16,983 bases of DNA, taken from an uncultured Oscillospiraceae bacterium (GTDB taxonomy: Bacteria > Bacillota > Clostridia > UBA1212 > SIG427). The DNA lies in the NCBI GenBank assembly GCA_902465325.1, contig CABQMV010000029.1, forward strand, positions 1 to 16,983. Reading direction: 5' to 3'. The notes under the pieces are model-generated. The model searched no databases, was not told where the DNA came from, and was given only the letters and a program-made list of their open reading frames with translations. Made by a program: the position numbers and the translations under genes. Positions 8,129-15,745 of this stretch are shown piece by piece (the first letter of the stretch is position 1; each line of letters begins with the position of its first letter).

Positions 8129-9005
8129 ATTTATCCCAGAATTTATTTTCGTTAATTAAGCAGTTTATTTCGCCTCCAATGAACAGCATATACATACAGA
8201 TGTAAAGCCACAGCATCAGCAGTACAATGGTGGTAAGGCTACCGTAGAGGTTGGAATAGTTGGCGATATTGTCTACATAAAAGGCGTACAGATACGAAAA
8301 GCCGATCCAGCCTACTGCAGTCAGCAGCGCTCCCGGCAGCTCCTTAAAGAAATTGCCCCGGCGGTCCGGCATCATTACATACATCAAATCAAAGAAAAGT
8401 GCCAGCAGCGCCAGTCCTGTGACGCCGCGAAGGTCCATGATGATCGCTGCAATTTCTGCCAATACCGGGGTGCTGGAGGCAAGCCATTTGTAAAGCGTGT
8501 TTCCGAATACCATGATAATCAGCATCACTAATAGAATTAATAAAAAGGCCAGTGTTTCTATAACAGAATAAAACCGTATAATAATGTAGCTTCTGGACTC
8601 TGTGTTTTCATATACGGAATTCATTCCTCTGCGTATTGCCAGCAATCCTTTGGAAGCAGACCATAATGCAGTAATGGCAGTAATAGATATAACTGTACCG
8701 GAGGCATTAATATGGATTTCTGCCAAAAGCTCGTTGACAAATTTTGTGACGGCTTCCGGCAATATACCTGTGACAAGAGCGCCGGTTTCATCAAGAGGAA
8801 TCGGAATGTAATTTAAAAGTGTCAGCAGCAGCATTACAAAAGGAAAAAACGAAATGATAATAAAGAATGCACTCTGAGCTGCATAAGCAGTAACCGCATG
8901 CCGCGACAGCCGTTCCAAAAAATCCGATACCGGATTGATAAACGGCCTTAACCTGACTATTTTCCTTTTGGTTTTCATACTCAGATTTGGCTGCAGCTTT
9001 TTCAT
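8088..9005 (-). CDS. YihY/BrkB-family inner membrane protein
   Basis: This 305-residue protein has about six membrane helices and the features of the YihY/virulence factor BrkB family: AAQSAFFIIISFFPFVMLL near the N-terminus, TALWSASKGLLAIRRGMN in the middle, and LYGSLTTIVLLMLWLYI and GGEIN near the end. The tail is highly basic (FRRKRHGRKRSRA). The function of the family is poorly defined; the name ribonuclease BN is a historical error. The ATG at 9005 is chosen over one at 9086 because AGGAGAT (complement of 9012-9018) lies 6 bases upstream and the extra N-terminal residues would cover the promoter. Its 3' end overlaps the kinase gene by 41 bases with no room for a terminator. Confidence 0.88.
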   Translation of the reverse strand: MKKLQPNLSMKTKRKIVRLRPFINPVSDFLERLSRHAVTAYAAQSAFFIIISFFPFVMLLLTLLNYIPIPLDETGALVTGILPEAVTKFVNELLAEIHINASGTVISITAITALWSASKGLLAIRRGMNSVYENTESRSYIIIRFYSVIETLAFLLILLVMLIIMVFGNTLYKWLASSTPVLAEIAAIIMDLRGVTGLALLALFFDLMYVMMPDRRGNFFKELPGALLTAVGWIGFSYLYAFYVDNIANYSNLYGSLTTIVLLMLWLYICMYMLFIGGEINCLINENKFWDKFRRKRHGRKRSRA

Positions 9006-9027
9006 TCTTTTATCTCCTGTAGATATT

Positions 9028-9056
9028 ATATTAATATAACAGACAAAATTATTCAA
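9028..9056 (-). promoter_or_regulatory. Promoter of the YihY-family gene
   Basis: On the minus strand TTGAAT (complement of 9051-9056) and TAATAT (complement of 9028-9033) are separated by 17 bases, and the ribosome site and ATG at 9005 follow closely. Confidence 0.55.
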
Positions 9057-9106
9057 GTGTTCTCCTTGCTGCTTTGTTCTTTTCAATATAGACTCCTGCC
9101 TGCGGT

Positions 9107-9134
9107 TTGCAAAAATTTTCCGGCGGCGTATAAT
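9107..9134 (+). promoter_or_regulatory. Promoter of the ABC exporter gene
   Basis: TTGCAA (9107-9112) and TATAAT (9129-9134) are separated by 16 bases. GGAGGG at 9150-9155 precedes the ATG at 9161. Confidence 0.65.
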
Positions 9135-9160
9135 GAATAGTTGTATTTTGGAGGGATCGT

Positions 9161-10897
9161 ATGAAGTCTTTTAAAAAATTTGCACATTATTATAAACCGT
9201 ATATTGGACTCATTCTTTTAGATTTGCTGTGTGCTGGCATATCCGCAGGCTGTGAGCTGGTATTGCCTTTGATTGTAAGGCATATTACGGGAGATGCGCT
9301 GGCGGGAGAGGCCGGTCATATAATCGGATCGGTGGTGCGGCTGGGACTGTTGTACCTGGCGCTGCGCATGGTTGATGTGGGTGCTAATTACTATATGTCC
9401 TATATTGGACATACTACCGGCGTAAGGCTGGAGACTGACATGCGCCGAGATCTGTTTGCCCATCTTGCAGAGCTTCCGTTTTCTTTTTATGACAATACAA
9501 AGGTGGGACAGATCATGTCCCGGGTAACCAACGACCTATTTGATATTACAGAATTTTCCCACCACTGTCCGGAGGAATTCTTTATTGCAGGGCTGAAAAT
9601 CATTGGTTCCTTTATTATTTTAATGACTGTTAATATACCGCTGACCCTAATTATTTTTGCGCTGCTGCCTTTGATGCTGGTTTCCGTGCTGCTTTTCAGG
9701 AAGAAAATGAGAGCAGCCTTTAAAAAATCCAGAGTACAGACTGGCGAACTGAATTCTGATTTGGAAGATTGCCTTTTGGGGATTCGCGTAGTGAAGAGCT
9801 TTGCCAATGAAGAGGTGGAGAAAGAAAAATTTGGAAGGGGAAACAACAAATTTCTGGAGATTAAGAAAGAGGCGTACAAATATATGGCCGGCTTTAATGC
9901 GGGCACAAGATTCTTTGAGGGGGTTATGTATGTGGCGGTTATTGTAATCGGCGCGGTTTTTATGCAACGCCAGCAAATCACTGCAGCAGACCTGATTGCT
10001 TATCTGCTCTATATTCAGAGCCTGTTAACCTCAATTCGGAGAATTGTGGAATTTACAGAGCAGTTTCAAAAGGGGATTACCGGCATTGAACGGTTCCAGG
10101 AGCTTATGGATGTACCGGTTTCTATCGCTGACCTGCCCGGCGCAGTGCCGTTGACCGGTGTACGCGGAGAAATCGAATTCAGGGATGTGACTTTTTCTTA
10201 TGGAGAGGGAGGCCCTGTTCTGGCGCACTTTGATTTGAAAGTGGCCAGCGGTGAAAATGTGGCGCTGGTAGGTCCCTCTGGAGCGGGAAAGACTACGGTA
10301 TGCAATTTGATTCCCCGCTTCTATCAGCCAGATGCGGGAACGATTACTTTAGACGGACATGATATCAGCCGGGTAACGCTGGATTCCCTCCGAAGGAATA
10401 TTGGTATGGTACAGCAGGAGGTTTATCTTTTCAGCGGCAGTGTGGCAGATAACATTGCCTATGGAAATCTTTCTGCCCAAAGAGAGAAAATTGAAGCGGC
10501 TGCAAAGGCCGCCGGCGCTCACTCTTTTATCTGTCAGCTGGAAAACGGCTACGATACCTATGTAGGGGAAAGAGGCGTGAAACTTTCTGGAGGACAGAAG
10601 CAGAGAATCTCCATTGCAAGATTGTTTCTGAAAAATCCGCCGGTGGTTATTTTAGATGAGGCTACTTCTGCATTGGATAATGAGAGTGAGCGGCTTGTGC
10701 AGAAATCTCTGGAGCGGCTGGCCCAGGGCAGGACTACCATTACCATAGCGCATCGGCTAAGTACAATAAAAAATGCCGACCGCATAGTTGTACTGTGCGA
10801 GGACGGCATAAGGGAGCAGGGAACACACCAGGAGCTGCTGCGCTCCGGCGGAGAGTACGCTAAGCTCTATGGTCAAACTCTTGATCCGTTATTATAA
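9161..10897 (+). CDS. ABC exporter half-transporter (fused permease and ATPase)
   Basis: The 578-residue protein has an N-terminal type I exporter membrane domain of six helices (about 12-310), including the coupling segment FYDNTKVGQIMSRVTNDL, and a C-terminal nucleotide-binding domain (about 330-570). Visible motifs are Walker A GPSGAGKTT (371-379), Q-loop VQQEVYLFSG, signature LSGGQKQR (475-482), Walker B VVILDE (495-500) with catalytic Glu500, D-loop SALD, and the switch His531 in AHRLST. All catalytic residues are intact. It must dimerise; no partner gene lies beside it, so it is probably a homodimer of the MsbA/LmrA-like multidrug or lipid group. The substrate is unknown. It has its own promoter, and its 3' end overlaps the convergent DUF308 gene by 38 bases. 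Confidence 0.92.
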   Translation: MKSFKKFAHYYKPYIGLILLDLLCAGISAGCELVLPLIVRHITGDALAGEAGHIIGSVVRLGLLYLALRMVDVGANYYMSYIGHTTGVRLETDMRRDLFAHLAELPFSFYDNTKVGQIMSRVTNDLFDITEFSHHCPEEFFIAGLKIIGSFIILMTVNIPLTLIIFALLPLMLVSVLLFRKKMRAAFKKSRVQTGELNSDLEDCLLGIRVVKSFANEEVEKEKFGRGNNKFLEIKKEAYKYMAGFNAGTRFFEGVMYVAVIVIGAVFMQRQQITAADLIAYLLYIQSLLTSIRRIVEFTEQFQKGITGIERFQELMDVPVSIADLPGAVPLTGVRGEIEFRDVTFSYGEGGPVLAHFDLKVASGENVALVGPSGAGKTTVCNLIPRFYQPDAGTITLDGHDISRVTLDSLRRNIGMVQQEVYLFSGSVADNIAYGNLSAQREKIEAAAKAAGAHSFICQLENGYDTYVGERGVKLSGGQKQRISIARLFLKNPPVVILDEATSALDNESERLVQKSLERLAQGRTTITIAHRLSTIKNADRIVVLCEDGIREQGTHQELLRSGGEYAKLYGQTLDPLL

Positions 10898-11450
10898 GAT
10901 CTTCCGCGACGGCTTTCACATACTTTGATACTCGGCTGATGGTCCAGATATCGGATATTCCCACAAGCATCAGACAGATTCCCACCAGGCGGGCGATGTC
11001 CAGGGTGGCTTCAAAGGGATCGGCAATAACCAGCACGCCCAGCCCAATCGTCATAAAAGAAAGAAGAAGTGCAATCCACTACAGTGGATAGTGATTTCTG
11101 TGAAGCTCCAGTGCCTTTTGAAATTTTACAAAGCTGTCGATCACAATAATCAGTCCCATAACAAAGCCTATGCTTTCTGCTACGATGCTGTATTTTACAA
11201 TAAAAAAGATCCCGATTCCTGCGGCGATCAGGCCGTTGATCATGCCGAATCCGTAGAAGCTGCCGTCTCCGTGGTCAGCAAAGTTCCCTATTACAATAAT
11301 CAATCCGTAAATCAGCAGCAGGCCGCCAAAGGCATAGCAGACCAGCCTTCCCATCGTTTCGGGCCATATGGTCAGGCAGATGCCCACAATTACATAAAAT
11401 ATGGCGGTCAAAATGTAGCTCTTCTTTAGCTTTGTCAGAAAATTTTTCAT
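10860..11450 (-). pseudogene. DUF308/HdeD-type membrane protein gene with in-frame amber codon
   Basis: The minus frame from the ATG at 11450 gives a 123-residue product of alternating membrane helices (TAIFYVIVGICLTIWPET, CYAFGGLLLIYGLIIVIG, AAGIGIFFIVKY, GLIIVIDSFVKFQKALEL), ending at a TAG at 11079-11081. The same frame continues at once with WIALLLSFMTIGLGVLVIAD and further helix-forming sequence to a stop at 10860. The whole would be about 196 residues, the normal length of the HdeD/DUF308 family, whose repeats run through both halves. The residue at the stop is followed by Trp, and a TGG-to-TAG change is the simplest origin. GGAGGT (complement of 11460-11465) precedes the start by 9 bases. 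The family's role is unclear; in E. coli HdeD is linked to acid resistance. The gene is either broken, recently mutated, or affected by a sequencing error. Confidence 0.8.
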
Positions 11451-11506
11451 ATCGTATACACCTCCGGGCACGGTTTAAAGGAAACCTGCAACTATTATTT
11501 TACTGT

Positions 11507-11515
11507 AGTATACCA
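11507..11515 (-). promoter_or_regulatory. Possible extended -10 of the DUF308 gene
   Basis: The minus strand reads TGGTATACT (complement of 11507-11515), about 60 bases before the ATG at 11450. No clear -35 is present. The rest of the gene-free stretch 11451-11708 holds this element, the promoter at 11618-11646 and nothing else I can support. Confidence 0.4.
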
Positions 11516-11617
11516 TAAACGGCATAAAATATCTTCAGAAATTTATTCTGGCGGGTTCATTAAAGGTGAGAGTTCCTGTTTGCAGCAGGAGGTATTCCTA
11601 TGTTGGACATAGAGCCG

Positions 11618-11646
11618 TTGACAAGAATATTGTAAAAAAGTATAAT
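11618..11646 (+). promoter_or_regulatory. Consensus sigma-A promoter of the cohesin-dockerin operon
   Basis: A perfect TTGACA (11618-11623) and a perfect TATAAT (11641-11646) are separated by the ideal 17 bases. The predicted transcript has a leader of about 55 bases and an AAGGGA site (11697-11702) before the ATG at 11709. This is the strongest promoter in the window and suggests high, possibly constitutive, expression. Confidence 0.9.
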
Positions 11647-11708
11647 AAAAAAGTATTACATAGGAAGAAGCTCCGTTTTTTTGTTTATAAGGAAAGAAGG
11701 GACGCGAA

Positions 11709-13703
11709 ATGCAGCATTTTACCAAGAAAAAGATCTTGATTACCGCAGTGCTGGCGGTTGTTATGATAAGTCTCACAGTAGCGGGAGTGATCAGTCTGGC
11801 TGCTGTTCAAACCGGCATGGTTAATATTGTAGATGACACGCTGAATGTCAGAACGGGTCCCGGAAAATCTTATCAGGTTATTGATGTACTGGATACGGGA
11901 GATATTATTACAATTACCGATTCTCAAAAGGACACAGATGGCAATGTCTGGTATAAAATGTCTATTTCTAAAAACGGCAAGACGATAACCGGTTTTGTAC
12001 ACTCTTATTACATCACTCTGCTGCCGGATTCCTCTGCCGATACGGCTTTTGAGCAGGAGATGGTAAAGCAGGGCTTCCCCGACAGCTATAAGCCGTATTT
12101 GAGACTTCTGCACAAGCAGTACCCAAACTGGAAGTTTGTATCTTTGCAGACGGGCTTGGATTTTAATACGGTTATTACGAATGAAAGCAAGCTGGGCGAC
12201 AATTTGGTGCCGAATTATGCCAGTACTAAATCCTCCTGGAAATCTATGCAGGACGGTGCTTTTAACTGGGAGAAGAACGACTGGGTGGTGCTCAGCGGTT
12301 CTTATTCCGTACAGGCTTCTTCTGAGATTATACGGTATTTTATGGATCCCAGGAATTTTTTGAATGCCGAGGATATTTTTCAGTTTGAATTGCTTACGTA
12401 TTCCTCCTCTCAGACAGTAGAAGGGGTAAATGCGATTATAAAAGACACTTTCATGTACAACAATACAGTGCAGTCCGGTATGACTTATGCCCAGGCCTTT
12501 ATGCAGATAGGAAAGGAATTGAACGTAAGTCCGTATTTTCTGGCAAACCGGGTGAGACAGGAGCAGGGGGTTAACGGTACATCTCCTCTTATCTCCGGCA
12601 CAGTATCCGGGTATGAGGGGTACTATAATTATTTCAATATCAGTGCCAGCGGCTCGAATCAGAATTTAGTAATAGAAAACGGTTTGAAGAAAGCCAAAAG
12701 CGAAGGCTGGAATACGCGGTACAAAGCTCTGAAGGGCGGTGCGGAGGTCGTAGCGGCCAATTACATATTAAAAGGACAGGATACGCTGTATTTGCAGAAG
12801 TTTGATGTGGAGTCCAAATATAACGGCCTGTATTGGCACCAGTATATGCAGACACTGCAGGCGCCCTATGATGAAGGACATACTGCCAGAAGGGCTTACA
12901 ACAGCATGGGACTTCTGAGCAGCTCCTTTACTTTCAAAATTCCTGTGTACAATAATATGCCTTCCGCCGCCTGCGCAAAGCCTACAAAGGACGGCAATCC
13001 AAACTATAAGCTTTCTTCTATCAGTGTAAGCGGCTACAGCCTCACGCCCACATTTAGCGCAGACGTTTCCAGCTATAGCCTGATTGTGCCGTATTCGGTA
13101 AGTTCTGTTACTGTAAGCGCGAAACCCTATGCTGCCACTACTACGGTTTCCGGCACAGGCAGCAGGGCTCTGAATGTAGGCTCAAATACGGTTGTGATAA
13201 CGGCTACTGCACAAAACGGCGACCAGAAGACGTACACGCTGCTGATTACAAGAGAAAATGCGCCGGCAGGAGAAACCTCTGTACATTCTGACGTGCTGAA
13301 ATTTAACGGACAGACGGTATATGGTTTTTCACCGGGAATTACCGCTGAAAATGCGCTGAAGCTTATGAAGGTTACCAACGGAACAGGCGCCTTCTGCAAT
13401 AAGTCCGGGGAAAAGAAGAGCGGAACCCTGGTGACCGGAGATATTCTGAGAATATTTGACAACGCCGGAAAGGTTGTTAAAAATGAATATTCTGTTATAA
13501 TATTTGGTGATGTAAGCGGTGACGGAGCCATTGATGCTTTGGATTTGGTTTACATGAAGAGACATTTGTGGGATGTTTCCAAACTGTCTGGGGTATACAA
13601 ACTGGCCGCCGATGTGTCCCATACCGGCGGAGATGTACTGCCTCTGGATCTGGTATATCTTAAGAGACACGTCTGGAATATAAGCGAGATCGTACAGCAA
13701 TAA
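11709..13703 (+). CDS. Secreted SH3b-glucosaminidase with cadherin-like, X and dockerin modules
   Basis: This 664-residue protein has an N-terminal signal or anchor helix (8-33), a bacterial SH3 domain (about 36-105) with the LNVRTGPGKSYQVI motif, and a LytG/GH73-like glucosaminidase domain (about 115-416). The latter includes the NRVRQEQG segment, whose Glu285 is the likely catalytic acid, and a GYYNYFNI segment. It should cut the N-acetylglucosaminyl bonds of peptidoglycan. Next come a cadherin-like beta-sandwich (about 432-515), an X-type module (about 517-598) and a C-terminal dockerin (600-660). The first calcium loop is canonical (DVSGDGAIDALD); the second (DVSHTGGDVLPLD) is one residue longer and lacks the usual Asp. 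Both are followed by a LVY-(M/L)-KRH helix. It is the first gene of an operon with the cohesin gene 17 bases downstream, so the two products probably bind each other. Confidence 0.87.
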   Translation: MQHFTKKKILITAVLAVVMISLTVAGVISLAAVQTGMVNIVDDTLNVRTGPGKSYQVIDVLDTGDIITITDSQKDTDGNVWYKMSISKNGKTITGFVHSYYITLLPDSSADTAFEQEMVKQGFPDSYKPYLRLLHKQYPNWKFVSLQTGLDFNTVITNESKLGDNLVPNYASTKSSWKSMQDGAFNWEKNDWVVLSGSYSVQASSEIIRYFMDPRNFLNAEDIFQFELLTYSSSQTVEGVNAIIKDTFMYNNTVQSGMTYAQAFMQIGKELNVSPYFLANRVRQEQGVNGTSPLISGTVSGYEGYYNYFNISASGSNQNLVIENGLKKAKSEGWNTRYKALKGGAEVVAANYILKGQDTLYLQKFDVESKYNGLYWHQYMQTLQAPYDEGHTARRAYNSMGLLSSSFTFKIPVYNNMPSAACAKPTKDGNPNYKLSSISVSGYSLTPTFSADVSSYSLIVPYSVSSVTVSAKPYAATTTVSGTGSRALNVGSNTVVITATAQNGDQKTYTLLITRENAPAGETSVHSDVLKFNGQTVYGFSPGITAENALKLMKVTNGTGAFCNKSGEKKSGTLVTGDILRIFDNAGKVVKNEYSVIIFGDVSGDGAIDALDLVYMKRHLWDVSKLSGVYKLAADVSHTGGDVLPLDLVYLKRHVWNISEIVQQ

Positions 13704-13720
13704 AGGGGATTTAGCATACA

Positions 13721-15745
13721 ATGAAGACTTTAAAAAGCAAATTACTGATTCTGTTGGCGTTCACGGTCATGGCCGTGTCTGTTTTGGGCGTTCCGATCCA
13801 GGCTGCCTCGGGAACCATGAGTATAACGGTGAGCAATGCGAATGTAAATGCAGGGGATAATTTCACGGTAACGGTCAGCTATACCGGCAGTACGGTTCTG
13901 GCCTATGCCAACTGGACGCTAAAGTACGATGACTCTCTGGTGTCCTGCGGCGGATACGGAGGGTCTATCCCGGACCGTTTTGATCCGGACCAGAGTGCCA
14001 ATGCCAAATCTTTTTCTCAGACCTATACCTTTACTGCGAAGGCAGTGGGGACGGTATCTTTCAGTATAGCGGATGAAGGCGTCTACAATTTGTATCCGGA
14101 AGACGGGGATTTGGTTACGCTTAATAAGAGTGGTGCCTCTGTTAAAATTTCCGCCAAGGGATCCAGCAATGCCAATTTGTCCAGCCTGAAGCTGTCGGCG
14201 GGCAGCCTGTCTCCTTCCTTTTCCAATGATGTATCCAGCTACACAGTTACTGTACCTAACAGTGTGGCTTCTATTTCTATAAGTGCTGTTGCGGCGGATT
14301 CCAAGGCGAGAGTGTCTGTCTCCGGAGCCAATGAGGTCCCTGTAGGAGACAGCAGCCGGGTGGTGATTGTGACTGCTGAGGATGGCACCGTCAAGAAGTT
14401 TACAATACATATTAACCGGGCGGCCAGTGTACCGCTGACGCCTATTGCCACGGCAACCCCGGTCACAACGCCTATGGCGACCTCCGGTACGCTGCCGGTC
14501 CCTACGACGGATCCCAGTAATCTCCCGGGAGAGCTGGAGGTGACAGCCAGCGGTGCGGTTCTTACGATTGTAGATAAGCCTGATACGGTAACGCTGCCAG
14601 TAGGCTTTACGGAAATCCAGTATACCTATAAAAGCAGGCAGGTGTGGGCTGCTCAGGCTGAGAATCAGGAGCTTATTATCCTGTATCTCCAGGATGAGGC
14701 CAATGAAAAGAGCGGCTTTTATGTATATGATGAAGTCAACGATGAGTTTTCAAAGTATATTATTCTGTACACGAGAAACAGCAGCTATACGCTGTTGCAG
14801 CTCCCGGAGATCGTTGCGGTTCCTGAGGGATATGTTGAAAAAATTGCCGTATTGGACGGTGAAAATGTCACGGTATGGGTTCCCGAGTCCATGAAATATA
14901 TGGAGGCGGAAATCTGTGAGTTCTATCTTGTGTACGCGATGAATCAGAATGGGGATAAAGGCTTTTATGTGTATGATACAGTAGAGCAGACCTTTCAGCG
15001 GTTCAGCAGTGATATAGGACTTCCTGTTTCTTCCCCTGTGCCTGATGATCCGGAGGCAACACCGGCACCGGATGTGGTAAATCCCGATGGAGATCCGGTG
15101 GAAACAGGTCTTTGGGATAGCTGTAAGGCATTTTTCTCCAGGATATTTTCAGGGGAAGCCAGAGCGGTGGATTGGCTTTTGTTTAGTCTGCTGTTGTTTA
15201 TGGTTTTATTAATTGTAGTATTGATTCTGTTTATTGTATATGCGGTTCAGAAGCACAGAGAGGAAGCGGTGGATGAGGACTTCCCTCTGGCAAAGAAAGA
15301 AGAGGGAAACCGGAATTTCCGCAAGACGAATTTATTTGAAATAGAGGAAGTTCCTATAGAAACGGAAGAACCGGAGAAGCCGGAGCCGGCAGAGGCACTG
15401 CCCGAGGCTGAGACGGATTCTTCAGAGGAGCAGGAAGTACCGGAAGAGCCGCCCGAGGAGATTGAAACACAGGAGAGCGCAGAGGCAGAAAGTACATACG
15501 GCGAAGCAGTGCCCTGGGAGGATACGCCGGCAGAGCCTCAGGATACGGAAGCTTTGCAGCAGGATCTGCAGGCTGAGCCGGAGCCAGAGACTGAGAATGA
15601 GGCTGAAGCGGAAGAGAATACAGAGGCGGAGAAAGAAACAGATCCCTTTGATTTTAATATTGAGGATTTAAAGAAAGCAGAGGAAAAACCTTGGGGTTTT
15701 GACGATGAAATAGGAGACGACTTCTTTAATGAAGATCAGAGTTAA
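13721..15745 (+). CDS. Membrane-anchored cohesin protein with acidic cytoplasmic tail
   Basis: This 674-residue protein has a signal peptide (about 1-29) and a cohesin-like beta-sandwich (about 31-146) with the NVNAGDNFTVTVSYTG start, ANWTLKYDDSLV and the closing AVGTVSFSIADEG pattern. A cadherin-like sandwich (about 150-233) similar to that of the glucosaminidase follows, then a Pro/Thr-rich linker (236-268) and an unrecognised domain (about 270-430) in which GFYVYD occurs twice (332-337 and 414-419). A second Pro-rich linker leads to one transmembrane helix (about 485-509) and a 165-residue Glu/Pro-rich tail predicted to lie in the cytoplasm. There is no SLH domain or LPxTG signal. It probably anchors dockerin proteins, first of all the glucosaminidase encoded just upstream. 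AAAGGGGA at 13704-13711 serves the start. The 3' end overlaps the PAP2 gene by 17 bases. The cohesin call comes from pattern; a related carbohydrate-binding sandwich is the alternative. Confidence 0.75.
   Translation: MKTLKSKLLILLAFTVMAVSVLGVPIQAASGTMSITVSNANVNAGDNFTVTVSYTGSTVLAYANWTLKYDDSLVSCGGYGGSIPDRFDPDQSANAKSFSQTYTFTAKAVGTVSFSIADEGVYNLYPEDGDLVTLNKSGASVKISAKGSSNANLSSLKLSAGSLSPSFSNDVSSYTVTVPNSVASISISAVAADSKARVSVSGANEVPVGDSSRVVIVTAEDGTVKKFTIHINRAASVPLTPIATATPVTTPMATSGTLPVPTTDPSNLPGELEVTASGAVLTIVDKPDTVTLPVGFTEIQYTYKSRQVWAAQAENQELIILYLQDEANEKSGFYVYDEVNDEFSKYIILYTRNSSYTLLQLPEIVAVPEGYVEKIAVLDGENVTVWVPESMKYMEAEICEFYLVYAMNQNGDKGFYVYDTVEQTFQRFSSDIGLPVSSPVPDDPEATPAPDVVNPDGDPVETGLWDSCKAFFSRIFSGEARAVDWLLFSLLLFMVLLIVVLILFIVYAVQKHREEAVDEDFPLAKKEEGNRNFRKTNLFEIEEVPIETEEPEKPEPAEALPEAETDSSEEQEVPEEPPEEIETQESAEAESTYGEAVPWEDTPAEPQDTEALQQDLQAEPEPETENEAEAEENTEAEKETDPFDFNIEDLKKAEEKPWGFDDEIGDDFFNEDQS

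Noticed and set aside
9005..9086. Longer YihY start at 9086, giving 27 extra N-terminal residues.
   Set aside because: The start at 9005 has a good AGGAGAT at the right distance, and the -35/-10 pair lies within the proposed extension.
11600..11635. Eleven-codon ORF (MLDIEPLTRIL) preceded by a strong AGGAGGT at 11587-11593, a possible leader peptide.
   Set aside because: It contains the TTGACA of the main promoter and lies upstream of the expected transcription start, so it would be transcribed only from an unseen earlier promoter. It is too short to judge by composition.
11660..11690. Possible attenuator: GGAAGAAGCTCC followed by seven T in the leader of the glucosaminidase operon.
   Set aside because: The only stem is about three base pairs, far too weak for a terminator, and no riboswitch fold was recognised.
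15340..15640. Glu/Pro-coding repetitive stretch considered as a DNA repeat or CRISPR-like array.
   Set aside because: The repetition is low-complexity protein sequence without constant repeat units or spacers.
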